Assembly: GCF_002288925.2 (NCBI RefSeq)
Contig: NW_022098062.1
Location: 9,780,605-9,844,604, forward strand
Length of the DNA: 64,000 nt
Source of the DNA: Delphinapterus leucas
Taxonomy: Eukaryota; Chordata; Mammalia; Artiodactyla; Monodontidae
Direction: 5' to 3'
Shown: piece after piece, positions 22,230 to 35,600 of the stretch
How positions within the stretch are numbered: the first letter of the stretch is position 1
How the letters are laid out: every line of letters begins with the position of its first letter
Position numbers and translations under genes: made by a program
The notes under the pieces: model-generated
The model's database searches: none
What the model was told of the DNA's origin: nothing
Seen by the model: the letters and a program-made list of their open reading frames with translations, nothing else

Positions 22230-22385
22230 CAAGACTTACCACGTGACCTTGGGTAAGATGCACTCCGAGCCCTTGTTTCCTCATTTGTAAAATGGGATAG
22301 TAATTTCGCTGTCACGATGCAGCTGTGAGTATGAAACGAGCGGATGTGCAAAGTGCCCGGTATGTAGCCCGTCCTCAGTAAAGGT
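22230..22385 (+). repeat. MIR SINE fragment
   Basis: Carries 'acgtgaccttgggtaagat', 'tttcctcatttgtaaaatgg' and a terminal 'gtcctcagtaaa'. Confidence 0.65.
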
Positions 22386-22600
22386 GAGTTCCTATCTCCC
22401 ACTGGAGCCAAAAGCCCCTGGAGGAGAGCGTGGCTGCTTAGTCCCCCACAAACCTCAGGGAGGGGGGCCCCTAGCCTCTTTCCTCTTTCCCTGGACGGCC
22501 CCCTCTTGAATTTCCCCCTCCCCTCAAACTTGGAGGCAGGAAACAGTGTTGAAGGAGCAGCCGTAAGTCCAGACAGCAGGGAAAGCCTTCACGGTCCTGT

Positions 22601-22610
22601 CCATAAAAGG
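22601..22610 (+). promoter_or_regulatory. TAGLN: Distal CArG box (SRF site)
   Basis: CCATAAAAGG, a CC(A/T)6GG serum response element. With the box at 22729 it forms the paired-CArG layout known from the SM22-alpha promoter, which binds SRF with myocardin-family coactivators in smooth muscle. Confidence 0.9.
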
Positions 22611-22728
22611 CTTTTCCCGGCTGTTACCCGCCGGCAGCGCGGCTCCGCCCCCGCCCGCTCCATCTCCAAAGCACGCAGAGAATGTCTCAGGCAGCCCCCG
22701 GTAGACTGCTCCAACTTGGTGTCTTTCC

Positions 22729-22738
22729 CCAAATATGG
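22729..22738 (+). promoter_or_regulatory. TAGLN: Proximal CArG box (SRF site)
   Basis: CCAAATATGG embedded in the conserved context 'ggtgtctttccccaaatatg'. It lies about 150 bp upstream of the likely start site. Confidence 0.92.
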
Positions 22739-22855
22739 AGCCTGTGCGGAGTCACTGGGGGGGCTGGGGGTGGAGAAGGAGCCAGTTTCCTCTAGCAGGG
22801 AGGGGACCGGGGTGAGCCAGCAGCGGGGAGGCTGACATCACCGCGGTGGCAGCCC

Positions 22856-22861
22856 TTTAAA
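22856..22861 (+). promoter_or_regulatory. TAGLN: TATA-like element of TAGLN
   Basis: TTTAAA about 25-30 bp upstream of the expected transcription start, typical of this tissue-restricted promoter. Confidence 0.6.
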
Positions 22862-22884
22862 CCCCTCACCCAGCCAGCGTCCCG

Positions 22885-22943
22885 TCCTGTCTCTCCAAGT
22901 CCAGACAGAGCTCACTCCTTCCTGCGAGCACCAAGGAACGCCT
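22885..22943 (+). other. TAGLN: TAGLN noncoding exon 1
   Basis: A short leader ends 'caccaaggaacgcct' at a strong donor GTAAGTAC (22944). The 5' end is estimated from the TATA-like element. It splices to 26631. Confidence 0.75.
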
Positions 22944-24360
22944 GTAAGTACATCTGTCCCAGGGATGGAGGGGAGTTGGGCTGGGGCTTGGCAGTAGCGG
23001 TGGGTGTATCGCTGGCAAGGCCTCGGGTGCCCTGCCTGGGGCAGCCCACCCTCTTCCAGCACGCATTCCTAATCTCCACCTGCGGAGCTGGTCCTAGCTT
23101 GATGGGTGGGATGGGGTTGCCGGAGTCCCGTATCTCTTAGACTGGGCAGCCTTGGGCTCACTGAAATGCCCAGGGAGACTTGGTTGGTGCAGAGGGATTG
23201 ATGGTGGAAACTTGGGAACTGGGGTGAGGGAGGCTCCCCATTTTCAACCATAGTCACACCCACGGGGGTGTGATAGGCTCCAGGTGGTGTTGGTTTAGAC
23301 CCAGGTCTTGTAGTCTGCTATCTACCTGGGAGGATGTCCGAGGAGGTGAAGAGGCGCGTGGTACACCGGGGCTGGAGAGCAGTGTCCCACGGGTGGGTCC
23401 CCAGGTCCTGAGCAGCATCAGAGAGCCCCTGGGTAGCCACTGCGGCAGTGGGCAGGACCACAAGACTCGTCTTCTGGAACAGGCTGGGGTGGCAGGGTGC
23501 AGGGCCAGTGAGAGAGCTGCCTTTCCAGGCACACAGCTCCCTCCATACTCTGAGTGGGAGCCCCCACCCCACCCCCGGGCAGAGGAGTGGGGCTGAGCAC
23601 CGCCAGGAGCTTTGGAATGATAGCCTGGGTGGTGCAGGCAGGGCCAGGCAGGGCCTTCCCCAAGGGTCTGGCTGCTTCCCGTCAGTGGTGGCTCTTCAAA
23701 GGGCAGCAGTGAGTCGGAAAGGTCTCCTCTGTCCCCAGAATTCAGATGAGCCACCCCTCCTGCCTTCTCAGATGCACGTGTGCTCATCCTACATGCTGTG
23801 TTTTATTCTGAAGAGAGAGGGGCACAGCAGTCCCGCAGAGACCCCTGGTTCTGCCAGTTTTTCTGGGTTCCTGCTGGTAGGAGGTGCCAGCTTTGCAGTT
23901 GGACTTGTATTTTTCTCAGGGGAGGGGAGGCTGATGGAGCCGCAGGCTAGGAGGGTCAAAGCAGAGCCTCAGGCTGCCCTGTCCATCCTGTCCCAGGAGG
24001 CTTTGCCTAGAAAGGCCCCTGGGTGGGCCGCCCTGCCGCCCTCGCCCTCACCCTCTCCTCACCCCTCCCCTCCCCAGCAGCTCCAAGGTGGGCCTGGGGA
24101 GGGCTTTGTCAGAGGACTTTGAGGGATTCATGGAACCCTCCACTTTCAGACTCTACCAGGAGGGAGGCGGGGGTGCTTTTCATCCCCCTTCTTTGTTCTG
24201 ATCAAAACCCAAATGTTGTCTCTGGATCTAGGGGCCACAACTTTGTGTACTTGTCACTGTGAGCCTTGACACCTTGACTGTCCTGAATCTCCTGAGACCG
24301 GAAGCTAGGGGTGGGGGACACACTGCTGGCACCCTGTTCCTCACGGGCCCAGCGCGAGGT

Positions 24361-24440
24361 CTGGGAGGGGAAGGCAGATGGGAGGGGAGGTGGGGAGGGG
24401 AAGGCAGATGGGAGCGGAGGTGGGGAGGGGAAGGCAAGAA
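24361..24440. repeat. G-rich tandem repeat (30-bp unit)
   Basis: About 2.5 copies of a unit of form 'ggaggggaaggcagatggga...ggtgg'. Dense GGGG runs make the plus strand a G-quadruplex candidate. Confidence 0.85.
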
Positions 24441-24776
24441 GGTCTGAGCATGGAAGGTGGGGAGGGTGGTGGTGCCTGGACCACAGGGATTGCACCTTGG
24501 CTGCCTGGGATGGGACGGTGAAGGCTGAGATGAGGAGGGAGGGTGGGAGGCCAAGACGAAGGATGGCCTGGTCCCAGCTGCTTGTGTATTTTGACCACAG
24601 TTCTTCACCCAGGAGTCCTCAGGAGGTTGGGAAGCAGGGATGAGACACACATCGGGGTGGGGAAGGGAGGGACTTGGCCTTTGAATTCTTTGGCCCTCAC
24701 TTTACAAATAAGGAAACAGACTCAGAGAGAAGTGAGTTGCTGCCCAGTGGCTGGAATTTAGAGAAGCCCTTCTTCT

Positions 24777-24984
24777 TCTTTTTTTTTTTTTTTGCGGTAC
24801 GCGGGCCTCTCACTGTTGTGGCCTCTCCCGTTGTGGAGCACAGGCTCCGGACGCTCAGGCTCAGCGGCCATGGCTCACGGGCCTAGCCGCTCCGCGGCAT
24901 GTGGGATCTTCCTGGACCAGGGCACAAACCCATGTCCCCTGCATCGGCAGGCCGACTCTCAACCACTGTGCCACCAAGGAAGCC
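24777..24984 (-). repeat. Cetacean CHR-type SINE
   Basis: Reverse orientation: T run, 'gcggtacgcgggcctctcac' and head 'ccaccaaggaagccccc'. Flanking repeats are approximately AGCCCTTCTTCT on both sides. Confidence 0.93.
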
Positions 24985-26192
24985 CCCTTCTTCTGTTCTT
25001 CCTCTCAAATTTCCTTGTCCCCTCAGGGAATGATTTTGAACAGGGGTGGAGGCTGCAGCCGGAAGAACACTTACTGTTTTTCACCACTTGGTCAGGGGCT
25101 GGCTTTCCCAGGTCGCTACCAGGAGACCAGCTCTGGGGACAAAGGACTGACATTCTGAGGAGCTCCGCTGAGGGGCAGGCAGTGTGTTCGGTAGCCACAG
25201 ACAGGGCCTCATGGAATGTTCCCAGCCCTCTGGGGTAGATAACGTTATCCTCACCGCAGAGACGGGGCATTCGAGCTCAGAGGAGTTGTCGGTTGTAGGG
25301 AAAGAAGGGCCGGGCAAGTGCAGTTTGGCGGCTGAGCTGGGCCCATGTGAAGCGATGATGTTCACTGCCTCCCATGGGGGTGGGTGGGGAGAGGGACTCA
25401 GCTCTGATAAGACAGGGAGTTGAGGAAACGCGCTGACTACCTCCATCCGCAGACCATTCTCTCCTCCCAACCTCCGACCTCTCTGAGGGCCAGGGGATGG
25501 TTTGGCCTCATTCGGTTCCTCTTCGAAGGGTGAACTCTGGCACCACCCCAGGCTGATACCTGAGGCAGGTCAGGTTCCTCCTGGCCGGCCACATGCCGGT
25601 CTGCCCAGCGGCCTGCCTGCCTGGCCCCGCTCCGGCAGCCTCCCCTCCCTTTGTAGGGCTCTCCTAAGCGAGGCCAGCCCCAGGCCCTAAGGCAGTAGCT
25701 GCTGCTGGTCTGGACGGGGAGGGCTTCCCATGCTCTGGTTGGCAGATTCTTGGCTTACGTCCCTGGAGAACTCTGGCTTCCTGGTTACTCAGGCTCCCAC
25801 CGTGGTGAGAGCCTGAGGGCACGAGGGCCAGCCGGTGGGTATGCCAGCTCGCAGCCCTCTCTCATCTGGCTCCCCGGGGAAGTGCAGTTTCTTGGCCCAA
25901 AGCTCTTGGCCTTTGCTGGTTTCCTAGCCCTTTCCAGGGGTGGGTAAGCTTCGGCCTCTGTAGCTGCAGGCAGGAGGCTGAGCTGAGCTGGTGGAGAGCC
26001 TGAGTGCTGGAGTTCCCACTTCTGGTAGAAGTGAGAGCTGGAGATACCTCCATAACTTCGGGCCGAGCCGCCAAACCGCCTCACTGGACAAAGACATCTG
26101 CTGGCTTTCTTTTGAGGGGCAATGTGACCTCTTCCGAAAGGCCTCTGCAGTGCCTCCATGGTCAATCTTGGCAAAGAAAGAATGCTCTAGAC

Positions 26193-26405
26193 CAGGGGTT
26201 ATCAAACCCATGGGCTAAGTACAGCCTGCCATCTGTTCGTGTAAATAAAGTTTTATTGGAACAGAGCCATGCTCACTTGTTTACACACTGCCTAAAGCTG
26301 CTTTGGTGCTACAGTGGCAGGGACCTTATGGCCTGCAAAGCCTAAAATATGACCGTCAGTAAAATGACTGTCTGGTTATTTACCAAAAAAGTTTACTAAC
26401 TCCTG
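26193..26405 (-). mobile_element. Complete nonautonomous hAT (Charlie-group) element
   Basis: A 213-bp element with terminal inverted repeats CAGGGGTTATCAAAC / CAGGAGTTAGTAAAC, flanked by a perfect 8-bp duplication CTCTAGAC (26185-26192 and 26406-26413), the hAT hallmark. The interior has the familiar 'gtaaataaagttttattgga' of this mammalian family. It encodes no protein and lies in TAGLN intron 1. Confidence 0.92.
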
Positions 26406-26630
26406 CTCTAGACTGCCAAAGATCTGGCCTCCAAGTTCAGAGAGGCTCCGTGGACTGAGGGGACGAGCTGGCCCAGGTGAGCAGTGCCATGGAAACAAAA
26501 CCAGGAAGCAAGGGGAGGTAGATAACCGGCTAGGGTGGTTGCCCAACACAGAGCTGGAAGACCTGCCTGGCACCAGGGACAGAAGAGCTGTTCTCTGAGC
26601 CTCTCCCTCCTCCGGCTTGTGCTGCTTTAG

Positions 26631-27946
<1,316 letters not shown>

Positions 27947-28390
27947 AGGTGGAGGGCCAGCCCCCGGCCCCGCCCTCGCCCAGCTCGCCGGCCGCAGCCC
28001 TCCCGCCTCGCCAGCCTCGCCAGCCTCACCCACACCCGTGTAGTTCCTTCAGCCCCGGCCAAGCTTCGAGGCTCCGTCACTGAGCAAAGGTGACTGCACT
28101 TGGGCAGCTCGCCCGCACCCCTCAGCCTCAGCCCAACTTCTGACCCCAAAGCACTGCTCCCCTGGCCCACCTCCCACCTTTCCGGCCAGCTCCACTGTCT
28201 CTCCATCCCGGGCCGAGCAGGGGAGACGCGGGCTGGCAGTGGCCTGGGTGTGGGCAAGTCCACTGTCCTCCTGGGAAGCTGATGCTCATAGAAGGAGACC
28301 CAGGCCAACCGCCCCCTTTTTTTTTGCTGGAATATTTTGGGGGTTGAAATTCAAAAGGAAAAAAAAAAATACATCAATCTTTTCTCAGGC
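27947..28390 (+). other. TAGLN: TAGLN 3' UTR
   Basis: A GC-rich leader is followed by 'gctgatgctcatagaaggag' and a T-rich then A-rich end. No canonical AATAAA was found; the variant AATACA at 28368-28373 before 'tcaatcttttctcagg' is the likely signal. The end is approximate. Confidence 0.65.
28368..28373 (+). terminator. TAGLN: Variant poly(A) signal AATACA for TAGLN
   Basis: A non-canonical hexamer at the expected 3' end of TAGLN; no AATAAA or ATTAAA lies nearby. Confidence 0.45.
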
Positions 28391-28634
28391 CTGGCTGGGA
28401 GCGTCTGATTTGCCCCAGTCACTTCCGTTTTGGTTACAGGAAATCTGAGCAGGGAACAGGCCGGCAGCTCGGGTTTACGTGTGTTCCTGGCTGCCATCCT
28501 CTGAAGGACCCCTCGAGTTCCAGGATTTCAGGGGCTGGGAGAGGAGAGTGAATCTCGGGACTGAAGGGAACGAGCAGCAACTTGGAGACTTGCATTAGCT
28601 TTGGGGAGGCGGCAGAAAGGAGATGGGAAGGAGC

Positions 28635-29657
28635 AGAACTGTGAGGAAGGTTTTTATTTTGGAAAAGCTGTGCAGAAAAAATTCAACAAAATGTTGCTGT
28701 GAAAAGAGAAAACCAAATCTTAAGCGTTAAAAAAAAAAAAAAAAAAAATTCAAATCGACCAACTAGCTCAGAAGAGGGGAGGAGGCCAAGGATGGGAGGA
28801 AGAGTCACAGCCTGCCAGGCAGATGGCTGGCCTCCGGCAGGCACGGCCATTTCCCTGAGCACTTTGCAGAGGAAGACGGGTGGTCGCAGGGCTGCAGGGC
28901 CAGTGACTGATCCGACACCTGTCCCAGTCCTGCCACAGACTCCCCCAGGATGTGCCCTAGCCCTGCCAGGTGCGTCGTACCGATCCTTCAGGATGAAGGG
29001 TGGGCGTGATGGTGAGGGGGTCAGGGGTGTGTTCAAGGTCGGCTTCTGATCAGGGCTAATGGAGGCAGCTGCTTCCAGGGCATGTGTGCCGAGCTGAGGG
29101 TTGACTGCCATGCCCATATGCCAAGGTCCAAGGCTTAGGCTGGAAGGTGAGGGGGAGAGAGGAAAAGTCTGCTGTTTCTGGCCCCTGGGTCGTTAAAAGG
29201 ACAGGCATGTCTGGGGCTCTTCCCAGCCTCCATCCCTAAGCCCTCTTCCCAAGTGACCCCAGTGATGTTTCTGCTGAGATGCTCTTCTGGCCATGTGTGG
29301 GTGAGGGTCCCTGTGCCCAACACCACTGGCCTGCCCTGGAGAAACAAGGATGGAGACCTGCCCAGCAGGGGCCCCAATCCCTTGTCCGAGACCTTCTCAC
29401 CAAAAACTCCCGTTGGGTTGGAGGAAGGTTCCATGGCTGTTGCGAGACTGTAATCTGGCTCCGCTTGTACCTTCTGAAGGCCCTTGCCCTCCCTGAGTGT
29501 GGTCTTTAGCCAGAGGGTGCTCTTTAGGCCTCTGGTCCCAGGTGGAAGCATCGGGGCTGCCTTCTCCCCAGAGCTCCCGGGACTGCGGAGCAGCTTTCCA
29601 AGCTTCCCCAGTCTTAGGAAGTTAGAGCCTCTCCCATGTTGGCTGTCAGGCCCAAGG
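28635..29657 (-). other. PCSK7: PCSK7 3' UTR
   Basis: About 1 kb on the minus strand from the stop codon to the AATAAA at 28658-28653. It includes a 22-base A run on the plus strand (28727-28748), read as U in the transcript. Roughly 250 bp separate it from the TAGLN end, so the genes are tail-to-tail. Confidence 0.75.
28653..28658 (-). terminator. PCSK7: Poly(A) signal AATAAA for PCSK7
   Basis: TTTATT on the plus strand is AATAAA on the minus strand. It is the first canonical hexamer placed sensibly after the stop. Confidence 0.65.
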
Positions 29658-32600
29658 TCAGCAAATCTGCGCCTCCTTCCCCTGCAGCAGGTCTGGGGGC
29701 AGGTGCTGAGGGCAGTCCAGGGCACTCCTGCTCTGGGACAGGCTCCAGTCCCCTTGATCCAGCAGGTCTGGGGCGTGGAGCCCGGAGGTGGTGGGAGGGC
29801 CCTCGCTCTCCATCCCCACTCCACCTGGATCCTGGCTGCTGCAAAGGGGCACTGATTCCAGTTCTGTCCCCTCCTCCTTGGCTGTTCGGCTGCGCTGGGG
29901 CCGGTGGCGGGGTCCACTCCTACAGACTGGGTGAGAGGCCACATTCCTCTGGCTCAAGTATACTTCCAGCATGTAGTAAATGGTCCAGAAGACGGCGAAA
30001 CAGCCTATCAGCACCAGGGTCTGGGGGAAAGTCAAACACCTGTGTAAGAGTGGTTTCCCAGAACAATGGGCTCAGAAACTCTCTCTCTTCCTAGGGGCTG
30101 CCTCTCCCACCCCAAACCACTCCCCCTGTTCCCCCCACACAAGGAATGCCCTGGAGAGTTAGCCTGTAGAGTGGGGACCTAGGTCTTCCCAACCCCTCAC
30201 TCCCCAAGTCACCTTGAGTCTCCCACCAAGGACCACATCCCTCAGGACATTCCTGCCTGCCTGCAGCTTGGGTTTTGGCCCTCGTACCTTGAGGGTGTTA
30301 GGGGTGATGGTATAACCATCTTCCTCTGGGATTTTCAGCCCGGGAGGGCAGGGCAGCGTGAAGCCATCATGCAGGTATTTCCCACTCATGGCACTTTCTA
30401 GTAACCTGTGGAGAAGAAAGGAGACGAGGATGCCCTACTCAGCTTGGTTCCTCTACCGCCTGCCTCGCCCATCCTCCCACCTCACAACCAGACAGAGGGA
30501 AGCCCCATAGCAAACAGGGGAGGGCCACGCTGTGGGTTCCCAGGGAGGTGGCACTCCTTCAGTGGCCTTTTCCCTGACCCCGTGAGTCCCCCTCCCTCTG
30601 ACATGTGTCTACGCCTACCTTTGTCTGTCCCTGATGTCTACTGGACTCCACACAGAGCCATATAGGGTCAGCTGCCATTGCCGGAGGATGCCGGCCTGGG
30701 ACGTCTCATCTCCTAGAGCCGCAAGCAGGGCGGTCCGTGAGCCACGCCCCGCTGTTGGCCACACAGACAGCAGAGGCCCTGCCCACCCCGCCACCCAGAG
30801 GGACTCAGACCACATGAGTGGCCACAGTAGTTGTCTAACTCTGTCCCACTGACCCCAGCGTACTGCAGACGTGCCTCTCGGGGTGCCCTTAGGAATGGAA
30901 AGGCGGAGGTGAAAGGTGGCACTCCTAAGTGGAGAAGTTTTGCCTCTTTCATACATATTTTGGGGTTTCAGCTGGGATTTTTCTTGGGAAGGAAAAAAAA
31001 AAAAAAAGTCCAGCTAAATTAAAGGAAGGTTTGAAAACCACCAGTCTGGTGATGAACACTTAACTTGGCTGGAAGTTGGGAGGGTTGGGTTCAATTTCCA
31101 GTCCTCACTGAGATACTGTGTGACCTCACACAAGTCACTTCAAACCTCTGGGTGGGCCTCAGTTTTTTAAAAAAAAAAAAAAACGGTGAAAATTAGTCCT
31201 GCCCTTACCTGCCTACCAGGGCTGGCCGGAGGATGGTTATATGTGAAAGAACTTGAAATGTGGTTTCAACAAGGAATTTTTGTTGCTATCCTGAGGAAAA
31301 ATGGATCAGTCACTTCTCCAAGGAATATGAGAGGTAGTATAAATGAACAATTCTAGGTATCAATGCCCATTTTTTTTGGGTGGGGCATACGTCTTGGCAT
31401 CTACCCTCTTGGTCCGATGGCAACCCTATGTATTCCACCTGGGACAATTTCTGTGGGGACTCTGAGATCCAGAGGGACCAGATGACAATCACGAAAGGCA
31501 GGGCCCTGGTGGGGGGCAGGCAGGCTTACCTACATCCCTGACGACGAGTCTGTAGGTCCCTTTCGCTCTTTCCCCCCAGCACCGCACAGTGGAGAAGGTC
31601 CAATCATTGAAGCCATTGGGGTCCCTGGGGCAAGAACAGAGGAGACAGAGGAAGGCATGGAGCAGGGAACTGACCCCTTTGCCCCAAAGCATTTTCTTAC
31701 TGTAGTAGCAGTTGTTGTCTGAGCTACAGCCATCGGGAGGGTGCCATGAAGGGCCCTCAAGTGCTGGCCCTTGCCCCTGGGATCTCAGGGGCTGAGGGAC
31801 CTGTGTCAACGCAGTGTAGTGGAAAAAGCAAACGTGGAGAGAACACGGGCTTGGGAGTCCCATAGGTCTAGGCTTACTGCTATTCCCTCAGGCACTTAAC
31901 TAGCTCTGTGACTTGTTTCCTCATTTGTAAAGGGTTACAAAGTCTACCCTGCATGGCCCTTACTAGGATTAAAGAAACTTGTGACCACCTAGAGGGGTGG
32001 GATAGGGAGGGTGGGAGGGAGGGAGACGCAAGAGGGAAGAGATATGGGAACATATGTATATGTATAACTGATTCACTTTGTTATAAAGCAGAAACGAACA
32101 CACCATTGTAAAGCAATTATACTCTAATAAAGACGTAAAAAAAAAAAAGGAAAAGAAACTATATTTCAAGTGCGGTGCTGAGCACATTGTAAGCACTTGA
32201 ACAAAGAAGGTAATAAAGCCAGTGCCACGGTAGCTAAGGACAGTGCCAGTGTCCACTCCTCCCATATCTTTTCCTGGAAAAGGCCTTTGTCGCAGAGAGA
32301 GCTCAGGTGAGGGCACGTGTACGTACGAGTCCAAGCTGCGGGGGGTGCCAATAAGAGACATCATGCCACTGGGGCAAAACAGCTTCAGTTCCAAGCTGCC
32401 ACGTCGTGGATGAGTGATGGAGACTGTCACAGCCACGTGCTCCAGGGTCTTCAGCCCCGACATTTCCAGGTCCATCCTGCTGACTGTGGGAAGTCAGGCT
32501 GGGCAGCTGGGAAACCAGCCCCACAAACACTTATGCCCTCACTTCACCCCAACAGACAAAGGAACATACTCATGGAAGACACATACAAACATCTTTGGCA

Positions 32601-35600
32601 ACCCTGACTGAACCTCGTGTACACTAGTAACTGGAATGCAGTTGCTGCTTTCAAGTTTACAATCTAGTTTAGAGTCCAGTTGGGAGGACAACACATACCC
32701 AAGACACAATGGAAGAACCAAACGGAGCAATTTCCGACATTCGCTCACCCAAAAAATAATTTACTGAGTACCTCCTACATTTCAGGCACTGTGCTAGCTG
32801 CTGGGAATATAGAGAAAAGTTGGACATGGTCTCTGCCTTCTATGTGCAAGTGGAAAATGATATGGAATGCGGTCTACATAACTGATGCTAGAACAGAGAT
32901 GAGTCAGATGGGTTTAGGCACGCAGCCGTGAGACACACTTAGAGGGACGAAGTGAATACGATTGGTGGAGAGTGTTGGTAGAGGGTATTCTAGAAGGGGA
33001 AATGGCATGTAGAAAGGCAGAGGTGGACATGAACAAGTTTCATACTGAAGGAAATACAAATTAAGAAAAAAAACTACTGAAGTGAAAAAATTTCAAGGAA
33101 ATTGTGCTGAATGAAAAAAAGCCAATATCAAAAGGGTACACAGGGGCTTCCCTGGTGGCGCAGTGGTTGAGAATCCGCCTGCCAATGCAGGGGACACGGG
33201 TTCGAGCCCTGGTCTGGAAGGATCCCACGTGCCGCGGAGCAACTAGCCCCGTGAGCCACAATTACTGAGCCTGCGCGTCTGGAGCCTGTGCTCCGCAACA
33301 AGAGAGGCCGCGATGGTGAGAGGCCCCTGCTTGCCGCAACTGGAGGAAGCCCTCGCACAGAAACAAAGAGCCAACACAGCCATAAATAAATAAATATTTT
33401 TAAAAATGTTAAAAAAAAAAAGGATACACAGTGTGTGATTTCATTTACGTAATATTCATGAATAACATAACTGTAGCGATGGAGAACAGATTAGTGGTTG
33501 CCAGGTGCTAGGGATGGTACAGAGGGGATGGGTGTGGCCATAAAGGGGTGGCACTGAGGAGTCTTGGGATGCAATGGTTCTGGATATTGGCTGTGGTGGT
33601 GATTACACAAGGCTATACATGTGGTAAAATTACAGACACACACACACACACAGAAATATGAGTCTAACTGGTGAAATCTGAATAAGTGCTCTGCATTGGA
33701 CCAATATCATTTTCTTGGTTTTGCTACTGTCCTAGAATTAAGACATTTAACATGAGGAGAAGGGTGCACAGGACTTCCCTGAACATTTCTTTGCAACCTC
33801 CTGTGAATCTACAATTATTTCAAAATAAAAAGTCAAAAAAACCCAAAACAAACAAACAAAAAAACCCCACCAAACTACTGAAGTGGAAGACTCAATTGGG
33901 GAATATTAAGAAATTAGGCTGCAATGAGAAATGATTCTTTCCAAAGCAACTTTCCTTTCATTAATTCATGCCGACAGGCAAAGCAGAGAGCAGCACCCCC
34001 ATTTCACAGATGAAGAAGCTCAGAGAGAATATGAAAGTATGGGCAGGGGACCTAGCATGGGAAGGGCTTTAAAATTTTTACTTTAAACAAGCAACTGAGA
34101 GCTATTAGAGATTATCGAGCAAGGACAGAATTTAAAAAAAAAAAAAAGTGCTAAAGGAAGGTTACTCTCAACAGCTGTGAGTAGGCTGAATCAGAGTAGG
34201 AAGAAGAAACAGGTGACAGGAAGCCCAGCTAAACTGCTTGATTCTAAGGGTAAGCCGATGTGAGCGTGGATAACTGATCAAAGAAGAAAGAGCAGGGAAT
34301 TCCCTGGCTGTTCAGTGGTTAGGACTCTGTGCTGTCATTGCCGGTGAAATAAACCCTTTCTCAACTCTTGTGCCTGCTGGTGCTAATGGCATGGGCTCTG
34401 GAGCCACCCAGCCTGGGTTCAAATCCCAGCTCTGCCATTTACTAGCTATGAGAATTAGTTTATCTGTAACGTGTCCCCGTCATAGTTCATGGTTTATCAT
34501 TTTTTTAAAAAATTTGTTTATTTTTTATTTTTGGCTGCGTTGTGTCTTCGTTGCTGTGTGTGGGCTTTTCTCTAGTTGCGGTGAGCGGGGGCTACTCTTT
34601 GCTGCGGTGCGCAGGCTTCTCATTGCGGTGGCTTCTCTGTTGCAGAGCACGGGCTCTAGGTGCACGGGCTCTAGGTGCACGGGTTTCAGTAGTTGTGGCA
34701 CGCGGGCTTTAGAGCACAGGCTCAGTAGTTGTGGCGCACGGGCTTAGCTGCTCCACGGCATGTGGGATCTTCCTGGACCAGGGATCGAACCCGTGTCCCC
34801 TGCATTGGCAGGCGGATTCTTAACCACTTNNNNNNNNNNNNNNNNNNNNNNNNNNNNNNNNNNNNNNNNNNNNNNNNNNNNNNNNNNNNNNNNNNNNNNN
34901 NNNNNNNNNNNNNNNNNNNNNNNNNNNNNGGCTTCTCATTGCGGTGGCTTCTCTGTTGCAGAGCACGGGCTCTAGGTGCACGGGCTCTAGGTGCACGGGT
35001 TTCAGTAGTTGTGGCACGCGGGCTTTAGAGCACAGGCTCAGTAGTTGTGGCGCACGGGCTTAGCTGCTCCACGGCATGTGGGATCTTCCTGGACCAGGGA
35101 TCGAACCCGTGTCCCCTGCATTGGCAGGCGGATTCTTAACCACTGTGCCACCAGGGAAGTCCCCATGGTTTATCATTTTAAGGTACACTCTCTGTCTCTT
35201 ATTTTCTGCTGTACCTGGGGCCCCAGGCTCTGGAGAATAAAATTCCCAACTCCTGCCCGGATAAGGCTGCTAAGGATGGGAGAAGATACCTGGGAGTCTA
35301 CCTTTTAATTGATCTCTCGTTTTACTCTCACACCTCATCTCTGTCTTCTGTAGTGCATGGGGCCTCCGAGTCCTGAGCCTTTGGGGATTCTGAGGCATGA
35401 AACGAGCCTGTTGCCTAGGTTCACCCTTACAGGTACTTGGTTTGCAACTTTCTTAGCCCTGCCCACTTCTCCACTCGTTTTCCGTCTTCCAGAAATGTGC
35501 TGCAATCTCTCCTTTGCTGTGGTCTCGTCTCTCATTCTCTTTGTCCTTGTGCTTATACCACTTTTATTCCTTTATTCTCACTTTGGTGAGGTTTTGGGAG

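Larger units (their letters stand above)
20966..22590. other. SIDT2-TAGLN intergenic spacer
   Basis: No gene seen. It contains a CTCF-type motif at 21670, a MIR fragment near 22230-22385 and the start of the TAGLN proximal promoter at the right-hand end. Confidence 0.7.
22944..26630 (+). other. TAGLN: TAGLN intron 1
   Basis: A 3.7-kb intron with no coding exon. Contents: a G-rich tandem repeat (24361-24440), a MIR-like fragment (about 24690-24755), a CHR SINE (24777-24984) and a complete hAT element (26193-26405). The rest is GC-rich unique sequence with no feature I can name. Confidence 0.8.

Noticed and set aside
29135..29944. 269-codon minus-strand frame overlapping the PCSK7 last exon
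   Set aside because: It is another frame of the PCSK7 terminal exon and 3' UTR; the correct frame ends at 29658 with the expected tail.
31982..32148. Active LINE-1
   Set aside because: Only the terminal 3' UTR and A tail are present; the copy is 5'-truncated and cannot encode protein.
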